Assembly (NCBI RefSeq): GCF_934359325.1
Contig: NZ_CAKRLH010000020.1
Span: 1 to 15,589 of the forward strand
DNA: 15,589 bases
DNA from: an uncultured Porphyromonas sp.
GTDB lineage: Bacteria > Bacteroidota > Bacteroidia > Bacteroidales > Porphyromonadaceae
Direction: 5' to 3'
Part shown: piece by piece, positions 1 through 7,014 of the stretch
Layout: every line of letters begins with the position of its first letter
Position numbering within the stretch: position 1 is the first letter of the stretch
Notes under the pieces: model-generated
What the model was told of the DNA's origin: nothing
The model's input: only the letters and a program-made list of their open reading frames with translations
The model's database searches: none
Made by a program: the position numbers and the translations under genes

Positions 1-554
1 GACGCCTTGGAGAGCGATTCTTCGTCCTCGAGATAGCGCTTGATCTTCAGGATCGCCTCCTTGAGACCGGGGATCTGCACCTTCTCAAAGAGGTTGACCT
101 TCTGCGTCGTCTTACGTCTGGCATGCTGCAGGATGTCCAGCTCCAGACGTCCGACCTCAGCTTGGATGCCTACCGTGGCGAGATCCTTGATCAGCTGGGT
201 GCCCTCCATGTACCAGGAGGGGGTATTGAGGAGACTAAAGGGGCGCACCTCAAAGTCTACCTCCCCCAGCACCGGTACGGGAATACCGGCCACCTTGCGG
301 GTCTCGAGATGGACGTCCTCCACTCGGACGAGAGAGGGATCAAACTCACTCCAGAGAGCGGTCATGGTGTCAAAGTTCTCAATGCTCTGCTCCACCTGAG
401 CCTCGAGATCCTCGACCTCTTTCTTGACCCGCCGCACCTCGAGACGAAGCGCACTCTCCTTACTCTTGATCGTAGGGAGGATCCGTTCTCGGAGCTGGAG
501 ATCCTTTTTCTGCCTCTGGAGGGAGGTCTTGTTGTATTGAAACTTTACAGCCAT
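1..554 (-). CDS. atpD: V-type ATP synthase subunit D (3' end outside window)
   Basis: Subunit D forms the central rotor shaft of the V1 sector, coupling ATP turnover in the A3B3 head to rotation of the membrane ring. Reading from an ATG at 554 the frame is open for 184 codons to the window edge without a stop, starting MAVKFQYNKTSLQRQKKDL. The N-terminal half is a long charged helix rich in K/R/E, as expected for the coiled-coil shaft. The family signature RRKTTQKVNLFEKVQIPGLK lies near residues 145-165, close to the C-terminal helix. D subunits are usually about 200-210 residues, so only roughly the last 20 are missing. The start lies 22 nt after the atpB stop, consistent with co-transcription. 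A nearby ATG at 565 is out of frame. The frame has no stop inside the window, so a simple ORF search may miss it. Confidence 0.95.
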   Translation of the reverse strand, partial: MAVKFQYNKTSLQRQKKDLQLRERILPTIKSKESALRLEVRRVKKEVEDLEAQVEQSIENFDTMTALWSEFDPSLVRVEDVHLETRKVAGIPVPVLGEVDFEVRPFSLLNTPSWYMEGTQLIKDLATVGIQAEVGRLELDILQHARRKTTQKVNLFEKVQIPGLKEAILKIKRYLEDEESLSKA

Positions 555-576
555 ACCTCAGTCATACTCACCGGGA

Positions 577-1932
577 TTACTCTTCCTCCTCGGAGTGACC
601 AACCATCTCTACATCCTGTGGCCAGTACTTGTCGACAAGAGACTGCTTGATCGCCACCTCGGCAGGTGTAAAGTGCCGAGCGAAAAGCCGCCACGCCGTA
701 TCGAGCATCTCTGTGGTATTGATATTGACATCGATGGCGAGGAGGTCATTGGCGTACTCCTTGGCGAAGTCGAGCGTCCGCTCGTCATAGTCAGTGAGGT
801 CAAATCCGTTCTCCAGCTTGGTTTGTGCATTGGAGGCATCGGCGAAGAGACGGACCCCGGCATTCATCACCTGTGGGTGATCCTCACGGGTCTTCTTCCC
901 GATCACCTGCTGCTTCAGTCGAGACAGGGAGCGGAATGGATCAACGATAACCTTGCCAATAGTGCTGTCGGTGCGGAGATAGAGCTGTCCCTCGGTAATG
1001 TATCCGGTGTTATCCGGAACTGCGTGGGTGATGTCTCCACCCGAGAGCGTCGTCACGGCGATGATAGTGATGGAGCCGCCGGAGGGGAACTGGGCAGCCT
1101 TCTCATAGACCTTCGCTAGGTCGGAGTAGAGGGAGCCGGGCATAGAGTCCTTAGAGGGGATCTGGTCCATCTTATTGGAGACAATGGCCAGCGCATCAGC
1201 GTAGTTGGTCATATCCGTTAGGAGGACAAGCACCTTCTCATTCTTCTCCACAGCGAAGTACTCCGCTGCTGTGAGAGCCATATGAGGGATCAGTACCCGC
1301 TCGATGGACGAGTCCTCGGTGGTATTGATAAAGGAGACGATACGATCGAGTGCGCCTGCCTCTGCAAAGGTATTGCGGAAGTAGAGGTAGTCGTCATTCG
1401 TCAGCCCCATACCGCCAAGGATGATCTTGTCGGACTCAGCGCGCATTGCCACGGTCGCCATCACCTCGTTGTAGGGCTGATCCGGATCGGCAAAGAAGGG
1501 AATCTTCTGTCCCGTCACGAGGGTGTTATTGAGGTCGATACCTGAGATACCAGTCGTAATGAGCTCTGAGGGCTGCTCACGACGAACCGGATTCACGGAC
1601 GGTCCTCCGATCTCTACCTCCTCGCCCTCAATGATCGGACCGTCATCGATAGGCTCTCCGTAGGCATTCATGAAGCGTCCGGTGAGAGAGTTGCCCACCT
1701 TTAGGGCGGGAGCTTTCCCGAGGAAGGTCACCTCGGCATTAGTCGGGATGCCTTCCGTGCCGGAGAAGACCTGCAGCGTCACCACATCGTCCTCGAGTCG
1801 GACGACCTGAGCCACACGACCATCGATGAGAGCAAGCTCATCGTTACCCACACCGGTAGCACGCAGAGAGCAGGTCGCCTTGGTGATGTCGGAGATGTGG
1901 GTGTATATCTTTTGGAATGCTTTCTTAGTCAT
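577..1932 (-). CDS. atpB: V-type ATP synthase subunit B (non-catalytic)
   Basis: Subunit B alternates with A in the V1 hexamer and provides the non-catalytic nucleotide-site half. The 451-residue product has the family layout: an N-terminal beta-barrel (SLRATGVGNDELALIDGRVAQ), then GRFMNAYGEPIDDGP near 90-100, a RecA-like core without a canonical Walker A motif (DPDQPYNEVMATVAMRAE occupies that region), VLLTDMTNYADAL near 240, and a helical C-terminus. Lack of the P-loop separates it from subunit A. The frame also opens at a GTG at 1938 (two codons earlier). I prefer the ATG at 1932 because GGG at 1945-1943 then sits about 10 nt upstream and related proteins begin M-x-K-A-F-Q. The gene follows atpA by a short gap, so it is in the same operon. 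Confidence 0.96.
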   Translation of the reverse strand: MTKKAFQKIYTHISDITKATCSLRATGVGNDELALIDGRVAQVVRLEDDVVTLQVFSGTEGIPTNAEVTFLGKAPALKVGNSLTGRFMNAYGEPIDDGPIIEGEEVEIGGPSVNPVRREQPSELITTGISGIDLNNTLVTGQKIPFFADPDQPYNEVMATVAMRAESDKIILGGMGLTNDDYLYFRNTFAEAGALDRIVSFINTTEDSSIERVLIPHMALTAAEYFAVEKNEKVLVLLTDMTNYADALAIVSNKMDQIPSKDSMPGSLYSDLAKVYEKAAQFPSGGSITIIAVTTLSGGDITHAVPDNTGYITEGQLYLRTDSTIGKVIVDPFRSLSRLKQQVIGKKTREDHPQVMNAGVRLFADASNAQTKLENGFDLTDYDERTLDFAKEYANDLLAIDVNINTTEMLDTAWRLFARHFTPAEVAIKQSLVDKYWPQDVEMVGHSEEEE

Positions 1933-1945
1933 AATCACTCTACCC

Positions 1946-3739
1946 TTAGGCGTTAACCGTTTCCTGTACTGAGCGGGACTTGTCCGCGAGGCGTGTCATC
2001 ACCATCTTCTTAGCCCGCTCGCGGTACTTATTGTAGTCCTCGCTACGGAACTCGGAGTAATTCATCTGCCTCAGCTCGTTGATCAGCTCCTTGAAGAAGA
2101 CGGAGACCTCATTGAAGTCCTCAAATGCAAGGTCACTCTCACAGATGTCTATCACAAGAGCCAGCATCTCCTGCTGACGCTCCAGAGGACACATAGCATC
2201 GATGGCGTCAAAGGCATCCTGCTGTAGGATGACGAAGTCGATCAGCTCTGACTTCCAGAATGTGACGTGGTAGTCCACAGGCACACCGTCATCACCGAGG
2301 ATGTTGATCTGCTCGGCGATCTCGAGTCCCTGACGCATACGTTGCTTGATCTGGCCAACCATCTCCAGCCAGTCGGGCGAAGCAGCCTCAGCAACATACT
2401 TCTGAAACTCCGGATACTCCAGATACTTCGAGTAAGAGTCGATAGGATTGACTGCCGGATAGCGCTTCTTGTCTGCGCGATCCTGCTGGAGGGCGTAGAA
2501 GCAGCGTGCCACCTTTTGGGTGTTCTCCGTTACCGGCTCCTTGAGGTTACCACCGGCAGGAGAAACAGTTCCGATAAAGGTGATCGACCCTGTCTTGCCA
2601 TTCTTCAGATGGACATAGCCGGCACGTGCATAGAAGGCCGAAATAGTAGCCGAGAGGTCCATCGGGAAGGCATCGGGACCTGGCAGCTCCTCCATACGAT
2701 TGGACATCTCACGGAGTGCCTGGGCCCAGCGTGAGGTGGAGTCTGCCATCAGCAGAACCTTTAGTCCCATCGTCCGGTAGTACTCGGCGATCGTCATGGC
2801 GGTGTAGACAGAGGCCTCACGAGCCGACACCGGCATATTAGAGGTATTGGCGATGATGATCGTGCGCTCCATCAGCTTGCGACCTGTATGAGGATCCTCG
2901 AGCTCGGGGAATTCCTTAAAGATCTCGACCACCTCATTGGCTCGCTCACCACACGCAGCCATAATCACGATATCCGCCTCGGCCTGCTCCGAAATGGCGT
3001 GCTGGAGGACCGTCTTACCGGTACCAAAGGCACCCGGAATAAATCCGGTACCCCCCTCCACCATAGGATTGGAGATGTCGATACAGCGGATTCCGGTCTC
3101 GAGGAGCTTAAAGGGTCTCGGCTTATCCACGTAGCAGGGTACGGACTGACGGACAGGCCACTTCTGCGTCATAGTAATGGAGTGATCCACCCCACTCTCA
3201 TCCGTCAGGACGGCCATCTCGTCGTCTACGGTGTATTGCCCCTTGGGTGTAAGCTTCTTCACCGTATACATGCCCTTAAATGCAAAGGGGACCATTATCC
3301 TATGTGGCTGATGATTCTCCTCCACGAGACCTATCCAAGAGCCGGCCTCAACGGCGTCACCAACCTTTGCGGTCGGCTCGTAGTCCCACTTCTTATCCCG
3401 ATCAAGGGGATCGGTATACTCTCCACGCTTGAGGAAGAGTCCGGTCATCTTATCCAGATCATTCTGGAGACCATCAAAGTTCTTAGAGAGCAGTCCCGGA
3501 CCGAGGGTCACCTCGAGCATGTGTTGCTCAAATCGGACCTGATCACCGATCTTCAGCCCACGAGTACTCTCATAGACCTGCACATCCACGAGTATCCCCT
3601 CAATCTTGATGACCTCAGACATCAGCTCCGAGCCATCCTCGAGGATGACGAAGCAGATCTCGTTCTGTGCGACCGGACCATCTACCTCTACAGTCACCAG
3701 GTTGGAGACCAACCCTACCACCTTACCTGTAGTTTTCAT
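1946..3739 (-). CDS. atpA: V-type ATP synthase subunit A (catalytic)
   Basis: This is the catalytic ATPase subunit of the V1 head, 597 residues, close to the 580-600 typical of bacterial V-type A subunits. An N-terminal beta-barrel is followed by the bulge domain characteristic of V-type A chains (about residues 110-190). The Walker A P-loop GAFGTGKT is at about 236-243, GERANEV with the expected catalytic Glu at about 264-270, and Walker B VLLMADSTSRW with Asp at about 333. The arrangement after Walker B (MSNRMEELPGPDAFPMDL) resembles the Chlamydia/spirochaete/Bacteroidota branch as I remember it. The gene is separated from the DUF2764 gene by about 36 AT-rich bases and from atpB by a few bases. 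The ion specificity (H+ or Na+) cannot be read here because the K and I subunits lie outside the window. Confidence 0.97.
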   Translation of the reverse strand: MKTTGKVVGLVSNLVTVEVDGPVAQNEICFVILEDGSELMSEVIKIEGILVDVQVYESTRGLKIGDQVRFEQHMLEVTLGPGLLSKNFDGLQNDLDKMTGLFLKRGEYTDPLDRDKKWDYEPTAKVGDAVEAGSWIGLVEENHQPHRIMVPFAFKGMYTVKKLTPKGQYTVDDEMAVLTDESGVDHSITMTQKWPVRQSVPCYVDKPRPFKLLETGIRCIDISNPMVEGGTGFIPGAFGTGKTVLQHAISEQAEADIVIMAACGERANEVVEIFKEFPELEDPHTGRKLMERTIIIANTSNMPVSAREASVYTAMTIAEYYRTMGLKVLLMADSTSRWAQALREMSNRMEELPGPDAFPMDLSATISAFYARAGYVHLKNGKTGSITFIGTVSPAGGNLKEPVTENTQKVARCFYALQQDRADKKRYPAVNPIDSYSKYLEYPEFQKYVAEAASPDWLEMVGQIKQRMRQGLEIAEQINILGDDGVPVDYHVTFWKSELIDFVILQQDAFDAIDAMCPLERQQEMLALVIDICESDLAFEDFNEVSVFFKELINELRQMNYSEFRSEDYNKYRERAKKMVMTRLADKSRSVQETVNA

Positions 3740-3775
3740 CTATATATCGTTTTGTATTATTGTCTATCCCTTAGC

Positions 3776-4690
3776 TTAGAGACGGTTATGCCTCTTGGCC
3801 TCTGCCCGAAACTTCTCCAGATCGGACCGACTCTCGTGATTGAGCTGATCCATGATCTCCCTGAAGCGACTCTTGCCCATCTCGGCATCGAGCGAGCTCC
3901 AGCGACTCAGCATCTGCAGCTTAAGCAGATAGGCGAGCATGGTATCTATGGAGAAGGTGTCAGCAAAGGTGAGACTGTCCAAATAATCCCACTTGAGCTG
4001 ATCTATGCGATGCTCCCTGACGGAGAGATCCTCCTCCTCGGAGATCTGCAGGACCTTCTGCACCACCTCCCCCTCCTCGAGGAAAGAGATATCGTGCCAG
4101 TTGCCGCTCCTCAGGAGACGCACCAGCTCACTATCCCCGACGATCAGCCTGCGAGCATCCAGATCGTGTCGCTTGATCGTAATAGCTGCCAGTACAAGGC
4201 GAATGGATCGCTCGAAGCTGACCCACGTGCGGACGAACTTATCCCCCCGCTTCATAACGTAGCGGAAGTAATAATTATCTAAGATATCCTCGTAGAAATG
4301 CTCTGCAGGGCGGTCAATCTCCTGATCGTGGCGATACTCATACATAAAGTCCACCAGGTAGGAGGGATAGGTCTTCGGATCGAAGTGAAGTTCCTCGCCT
4401 ACCATCTCAGAGGTAACCATACCTCTCTCCGCGGCGGTGAGCAATCTGCGCAGCTCATCCTGTCCCACCAGGTATGGAGTCTGTGGGTCGGGGATCGGTC
4501 GGTCGTAGAGCAATGCTACCAGTGCCCTATTGTCCTCACTAAGGAGCAGAAGATCCAGGAGCTGGTTGTCTCGGCGGCTAAGCTGCCCGCGCAGAGTCTC
4601 CACATACTCCCAGGGAGTAAGCGGAGGATTCTTCCCTATCTCCGGTCTCAGTGTCGGCAGACCTGCTCCTAAGGCATAATACTCAGCCAT
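3776..4690 (-). CDS. DUF2764 family protein of the V-type ATPase operon
   Basis: This 304-residue protein starts AEYYALGAGLPTLRPE and fits the DUF2764 family, proteins of unknown biochemical role encoded between atpE and atpA in Bacteroidota, Chlamydia and spirochaete V-ATPase operons (family assignment by recall and position). It has no signal peptide or membrane segment and looks mostly helical, with many charged residues and paired Leu/Arg patterns (DNQLLDLLLLSEDNRALVALLYD near 42-64). The start ATG at 4690 lies 6 nt after the atpE stop codon and has an AAGGAG about 9 nt upstream, inside the end of atpE, so the two are probably translationally coupled. No separate subunit C gene is seen in the usual place; a role as a C-like stalk subunit is my inference, not a known fact. 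Confidence 0.88.
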   Translation of the reverse strand: MAEYYALGAGLPTLRPEIGKNPPLTPWEYVETLRGQLSRRDNQLLDLLLLSEDNRALVALLYDRPIPDPQTPYLVGQDELRRLLTAAERGMVTSEMVGEELHFDPKTYPSYLVDFMYEYRHDQEIDRPAEHFYEDILDNYYFRYVMKRGDKFVRTWVSFERSIRLVLAAITIKRHDLDARRLIVGDSELVRLLRSGNWHDISFLEEGEVVQKVLQISEEEDLSVREHRIDQLKWDYLDSLTFADTFSIDTMLAYLLKLQMLSRWSSLDAEMGKSRFREIMDQLNHESRSDLEKFRAEAKRHNRL

Positions 4691-4696
4691 AGAGGA

Positions 4697-5311
4697 TCAC
4701 TCCTTGTCAGGTGTCGTAAAGAGAGCCTCCCGAAGCTGAGGACGCATAAAGTCCTTGAAGTACTCCGTCAGAGCCTCCTTGCTTACCACGACCTCGTAGC
4801 CCTTATCGGCGGGGGCGATGGCAAAAGAGGCTGCCCTACCCTGGACACTCTTGATCTCAAGTCCCTTCTCAAGGATCCCGGCGGCATGGTTCATAAAGTA
4901 CTTACGGAGAGCCTCACCATCCTCAGTAGATACGGTGACGCTATTGCTTCCCTCGTCGAAAAGCTTCTGACATAGTCTCAGCACTACATCGTAGAGTCTC
5001 TCAGGATCGGCAAATGCCTGGTCAATCCCCTTGCTGACAGCACGGTCATTGATCATATCACCGATCTCCGTCCTCAGCGCATCTGAGGCACGATCAGCCG
5101 AAAGCTGAAGCTCCCTCAGGGAGCGCTCGCGCATCCCGGACACTTCGCTCTCAGCTCGGGATATGATCTCCTTCGCCTTAGTCTCTGCCTCAGCAAGGAT
5201 CTTATCTCTCTTCTCCTCTGCTGCCGCTACGATCTCCTCTGCACGAGAGTCAGCCTTGGCGATACCATCCTTATAGATCTTGCTCGCCAGCTCTTGTACT
5301 TTATCGTCCAT
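4697..5311 (-). CDS. atpE: V-type ATP synthase subunit E (peripheral stalk)
   Basis: Subunit E is part of the peripheral stalk that holds the V1 head stationary. The 204-residue product has an Ala/Glu/Lys-rich N-terminal coiled coil over about residues 1-85 (repeats such as AEEIVAAAEEKRDKILAEAE), followed by a small mixed alpha/beta domain ending in FMRPQLREALFTTPDKE, the layout and length of the family. It is the first gene of the ATPase operon: the region upstream contains a candidate promoter and a hairpin, and the rpsU terminator lies before that. The start ATG at 5311 is preceded by an AT-rich leader with only a weak GAGTGAG purine stretch. The partner G/H-type stalk subunit is not recognisable in the window. 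Confidence 0.93.
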   Translation of the reverse strand: MDDKVQELASKIYKDGIAKADSRAEEIVAAAEEKRDKILAEAETKAKEIISRAESEVSGMRERSLRELQLSADRASDALRTEIGDMINDRAVSKGIDQAFADPERLYDVVLRLCQKLFDEGSNSVTVSTEDGEALRKYFMNHAAGILEKGLEIKSVQGRAASFAIAPADKGYEVVVSKEALTEYFKDFMRPQLREALFTTPDKE

Positions 5312-5354
5312 ACAAACTCACTCGATATGGTTGCTTAACTGATTATCATACTCC

Positions 5355-5372
5355 GCGTGGACAACTCCACGC
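5355..5372 (-). promoter_or_regulatory. Perfect 7-bp hairpin in the atpE leader
   Basis: The arms 5355-5361 (gcgtgga) and 5366-5372 (tccacgc) are exact reverse complements around a 4-nt loop, 43 nt before the atpE start. If transcription starts near 5378, the hairpin sits at the very 5' end of the operon mRNA, where it could stabilise the transcript or act as an operator dyad in DNA. No T-run follows it, so it is not a standard terminator. The structure is directly seen; a function is inferred. Confidence 0.55.
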
Positions 5373-5382
5373 ATAATACCAG

Positions 5383-5390
5383 CAAACTTA
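5383..5390 (-). promoter_or_regulatory. Candidate promoter (-7 box) for the V-ATPase operon
   Basis: The minus strand reads TAAGTTTG from 5390 to 5383, an exact fit to the Bacteroidota -7 consensus TAnnTTTG. The predicted start of transcription is near 5378, giving a leader of about 67 nt. The upstream TTG (5418-5416) is about 25 nt away instead of the usual 19-21, so the -33 element is poor. An overlapping AATATTTG (5398-5391) is a second, weaker possibility. Position just after the rpsU terminator supports a promoter here. Confidence 0.45.
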
Positions 5391-5470
5391 CAAATATTTC
5401 CCATTAAGAGAAGCCCAACGCTGGAAAAACAGCCAAAATACCCCGATCCGGCTGCCTGGGCACGTAAGGT

Positions 5471-5508
5471 AAAAAATGAGAGACAACGGCAAGTCACCGC
5501 TGTCTCTC
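5471..5508 (-). terminator. Intrinsic terminator after rpsU
   Basis: On the minus strand an 8-bp perfect stem (GAGAGACA, 5508-5501, with TGTCTCTC, 5485-5478) is extended inside by a CGG/CCG three-pair helix and is followed directly by ATTTTTT (5477-5471). This is a textbook rho-independent terminator. It lies 70 nt past the rpsU stop codon and separates rpsU from the ATPase operon. No T-run follows in the plus direction, so it works for the minus strand only. Confidence 0.88.
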
Positions 5509-5517
5509 TATGCTATA

Positions 5518-5562
5518 CACCTCCTCAGTGCTATATAATATTCTACATGGTCTACTCACCTC
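5518..5562 (-). promoter_or_regulatory. SD-like sites in the rpsU 3' UTR
   Basis: The 70-nt stretch between the rpsU stop and its terminator contains GAGGTG (5562-5557), followed 8 nt later by ATG directly joined to a TAG stop (5548-5543), and then GAGGAGGTG (5526-5518), which includes all eight bases AGGAGGTG complementary to the 16S rRNA 3' end (assuming the usual CACCTCCT). No usable ATG or TTG start follows the second site at normal spacing, so no protein is evident. The sequences are seen; a ribosome-binding role is inferred. Confidence 0.4.
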
Positions 5563-5578
5563 GTGTGATAGGCAAGTA

Positions 5579-5773
5579 TCACTCCATCATCTCTCTACGC
5601 ATATTCTCCACGTAGCGAGCCTTCTCCATCTTACGACGGCGAACATCGGATGGCTTGCGGAAGTTACGATTCTCACGCAGACGACGCATGGTGCCTGTGC
5701 GGTCAAACTTCCTCTTGAATCTCTTCAGGGCACGCTCGATATTCTCGCCCTGGCTTACCGGTACAATGATCAT
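5579..5773 (-). CDS. rpsU: 30S ribosomal protein bS21
   Basis: bS21 is a small basic protein on the platform of the 30S subunit, next to the 3' end of 16S rRNA. The product from the ATG at 5773 is 64 residues, starting MIIVPVSQGENIERALKRFK and ending in a helical basic tail; length and the RALKRFKRKF core fit the family. The open frame could begin at a TTG at 5788 (adding MKYIY), but MIIVPV is the usual N-terminus. In Bacteroidota, bS21 with bS18 and bS6 is known to bury the anti-SD sequence, and I recall a tail tyrosine at position 54 as important in Flavobacterium; a Tyr is at position 54 here. Upstream of the start there is no SD, only AT-rich sequence. The gene is monocistronic: it has its own promoter, a leader hairpin and a strong terminator. 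Confidence 0.95.
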   Translation of the reverse strand: MIIVPVSQGENIERALKRFKRKFDRTGTMRRLRENRNFRKPSDVRRRKMEKARYVENMRREMME

Positions 5774-5793
5774 ATAGATATATTTCAATGTCC

Positions 5794-5815
5794 ACGGGGA
5801 TCCATACGTCCCCGT
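5794..5815 (-). promoter_or_regulatory. Hairpin in the rpsU leader
   Basis: The arms 5794-5800 (acgggga) and 5809-5815 (tccccgt) pair perfectly over 7 bp with an 8-nt loop. With transcription predicted to begin near 5817, this hairpin would form at the extreme 5' end of the rpsU mRNA, about 20 nt before the ATG. It may protect the RNA or serve in ribosomal-protein feedback. The pairing is seen; the role is inferred. Confidence 0.55.
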
Positions 5816-5823
5816 TTCGCCTG

Positions 5824-5855
5824 CAAAGGTAACCTATTTAATTGGGTTTACCAAT
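5824..5855 (-). promoter_or_regulatory. Promoter of rpsU (Bacteroidota sigma-ABfr type)
   Basis: The minus strand has ATTG (5855-5852), a 20-nt spacer, and TACCTTTG (5831-5824). This matches the Bacteroidota housekeeping promoter TTTG-N19-21-TAnnTTTG in the -7 box at every fixed position and in spacing, with one mismatch in the -33 box. The predicted start is near 5817, giving a leader of about 45 nt ahead of the ATG at 5773. Confidence 0.7.
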
Positions 5856-5864
5856 ACTATCATA

Positions 5865-5878
5865 CGGACTATCGGACT
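5865..5878 (-). repeat. Short direct repeat upstream of the rpsU promoter
   Basis: The hexamer AGTCCG (minus strand) occurs twice at an 8-bp period (5878-5873 and 5870-5865), just upstream of the -33 element, at about -48 to -61 from the predicted start. Such a position suits an activator site, but two hexamers may be coincidence. Confidence 0.25.
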
Positions 5879-5908
5879 CTGGTCTTGCGCTCCGGATGCG
5901 CCTCCTAA

Positions 5909-5990
5909 CTATTACCGGTATTAATGTAGTCTAAACCCGGTAATAGTGAACACTAATACCGGGTTTAGGTGCGACTAATACCGGTAATAG
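5909..5990. repeat. 82-bp nested palindrome between GH130 gene and rpsU
   Basis: Two inverted repeats share the same centre (between 5949 and 5950). The outer arms 5909-5923 and 5976-5990 are perfect over 15 bp. The inner arms 5932-5948 and 5951-5967 match at 16 of 17 positions, and 5931/5968 add a pair. The 8-nt stretches between inner and outer arms are poorly paired but equal in length, so the whole can fold as one long hairpin or cruciform. Each of the four arms contains a CCGG core in an AT-rich setting (TATTACCGGTATTA or TAAACCCGGTAATAG types). It begins 19 bp after the GH130 stop. No T-run follows on either strand, so it is not a classic terminator. It could be a REP/MITE-like element, an mRNA 3' stabiliser, or a multi-site operator. 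Confidence 0.8.
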
Positions 5991-6009
5991 GATTTATCCC
6001 CCTCCCCGT

Positions 6010-7014
6010 CTATAGTATGCTTGTCCTCCGAGTAAAGTCAATAATCTCGGGTATGTAGCCAAAGGCGAGCCCTGTCACAGAGTCGGCACATCCGTAGTAG
6101 ACGGCTATCCGTCCACTGTCCGGATCATGAAGAGCCGCACAGGGGAAGCAGACGTTGGGGACATCGCCGACGCACTCATAGAGCTCCTGCGGAGAGAGGA
6201 GGTACGCCCCACTCCGTGCTGTTACCTTCCAGGGCTGATCCTTATCAAGGAGAGCAGAACCGAAGGCGTAGACATATCCATTGGCACTCCTAAGCACCCC
6301 ATGGTAGATGAGTAGCCAGCCCTCCGAAGTCTCGATAGGGATAGGTCCTGCGCCGATCTTGAGACACTGCCAAGCGCTTACCTCAAAGTCTGCCGGTGAC
6401 ATCACATGTCTATGGTGTCCCCAAAACTCGAGATCCGGCGACTCGCTGTAGAATATGTCTCCGAAGGCGGTATGACCATTGTCGCTCGGGCGACTGAGCA
6501 TGGCATAGCGACCGTTGATCTTACGGGGGAAGAAGACACCATTGCGATTAAATGGCAGGAATGCATTCTCTAGCTGATGGAAGGTCCGGAAGTCCTCAGT
6601 CCATGCCACACCGATGGTCGGTCCGTGGTAGCCATTGCACCAGGAGATATAGTAGCGACCATCGATCTCTGTCACCCGTGGATCGTAGCCGTAGACCCAC
6701 TCCCCCACCTCGGGTATGTCGCAGTCGAAGTCAATCTTGTCAGGGCAGATGTCCCAGGAAATCCCATCCTGACTAAATCCCACGTGGAGACGCATCCTTC
6801 GATTGGTGTCGTCACAGCGGAAGACCCCGGCATACCCGTCCTTGAATGGGACGACTGCACTATTGAATATGCTGTTACTTGTCGGGGTCTCATGCCGACC
6901 AATTATGGGATTCTTGCTGTATCTCCAGAGCGGAGCATGACATCCTTGAGGACGATCCTCCCAAGGCATATTGGGGAGAGACCTCCCGGCGATTTTGATA
7001 TTATCCATATTCAT
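6010..7014 (-). CDS. GH130 beta-1,4-mannoside phosphorylase, probably Man-GlcNAc phosphorylase
   Basis: GH130 enzymes split beta-mannosides with inorganic phosphate, giving alpha-mannose 1-phosphate. The 334-residue protein is collinear with the gut-metagenome enzyme Uhgb_MP (GH130 subfamily 2) as I remember it, including [33 protein letters not shown] and KIGAGPIPI. Asp111 in GYDPRV matches the proposed catalytic Asp104 of Uhgb_MP; R157, R175, K219 and H238 match recalled phosphate-binding residues. There is no signal peptide, so it acts in the cytoplasm. The likely substrate is Man-beta-1,4-GlcNAc from N-glycan cores or a short beta-mannan oligosaccharide. The ATG at 7014 follows the permease stop codon with no gap, implying translational coupling and joint function; an ATG two codons later is possible. 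The next feature downstream is a large palindrome. Confidence 0.92.
   Translation of the reverse strand: MNMDNIKIAGRSLPNMPWEDRPQGCHAPLWRYSKNPIIGRHETPTSNSIFNSAVVPFKDGYAGVFRCDDTNRRMRLHVGFSQDGISWDICPDKIDFDCDIPEVGEWVYGYDPRVTEIDGRYYISWCNGYHGPTIGVAWTEDFRTFHQLENAFLPFNRNGVFFPRKINGRYAMLSRPSDNGHTAFGDIFYSESPDLEFWGHHRHVMSPADFEVSAWQCLKIGAGPIPIETSEGWLLIYHGVLRSANGYVYAFGSALLDKDQPWKVTARSGAYLLSPQELYECVGDVPNVCFPCAALHDPDSGRIAVYYGCADSVTGLAFGYIPEIIDFTRRTSIL

Noticed and set aside
2888..4282. Long plus-strand open frame (464 codons) crossing atpA and the DUF2764 gene
   Set aside because: It is antisense to two well-supported genes, resembles no family I know, has low-complexity Leu/His/Ile-rich content typical of antisense frames, and crosses an intergenic gap. 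It reflects codon bias on the opposite strand.
5891..5907. AGGAGG (minus strand) beside the palindrome as a ribosome binding site
   Set aside because: No open frame with a start codon at suitable spacing follows before the rpsU promoter region.
5510..5908. Plus-strand open frame covering rpsU and its flanks
   Set aside because: It runs antisense to rpsU, its promoter and leader; composition is not protein-like and no start signal is seen.
5909..5990. Reading the palindrome as a CRISPR array or as a rho-independent terminator
   Set aside because: The arms are inverted about one centre with no regular repeat-spacer pattern, and no T-run follows the hairpin on either strand.
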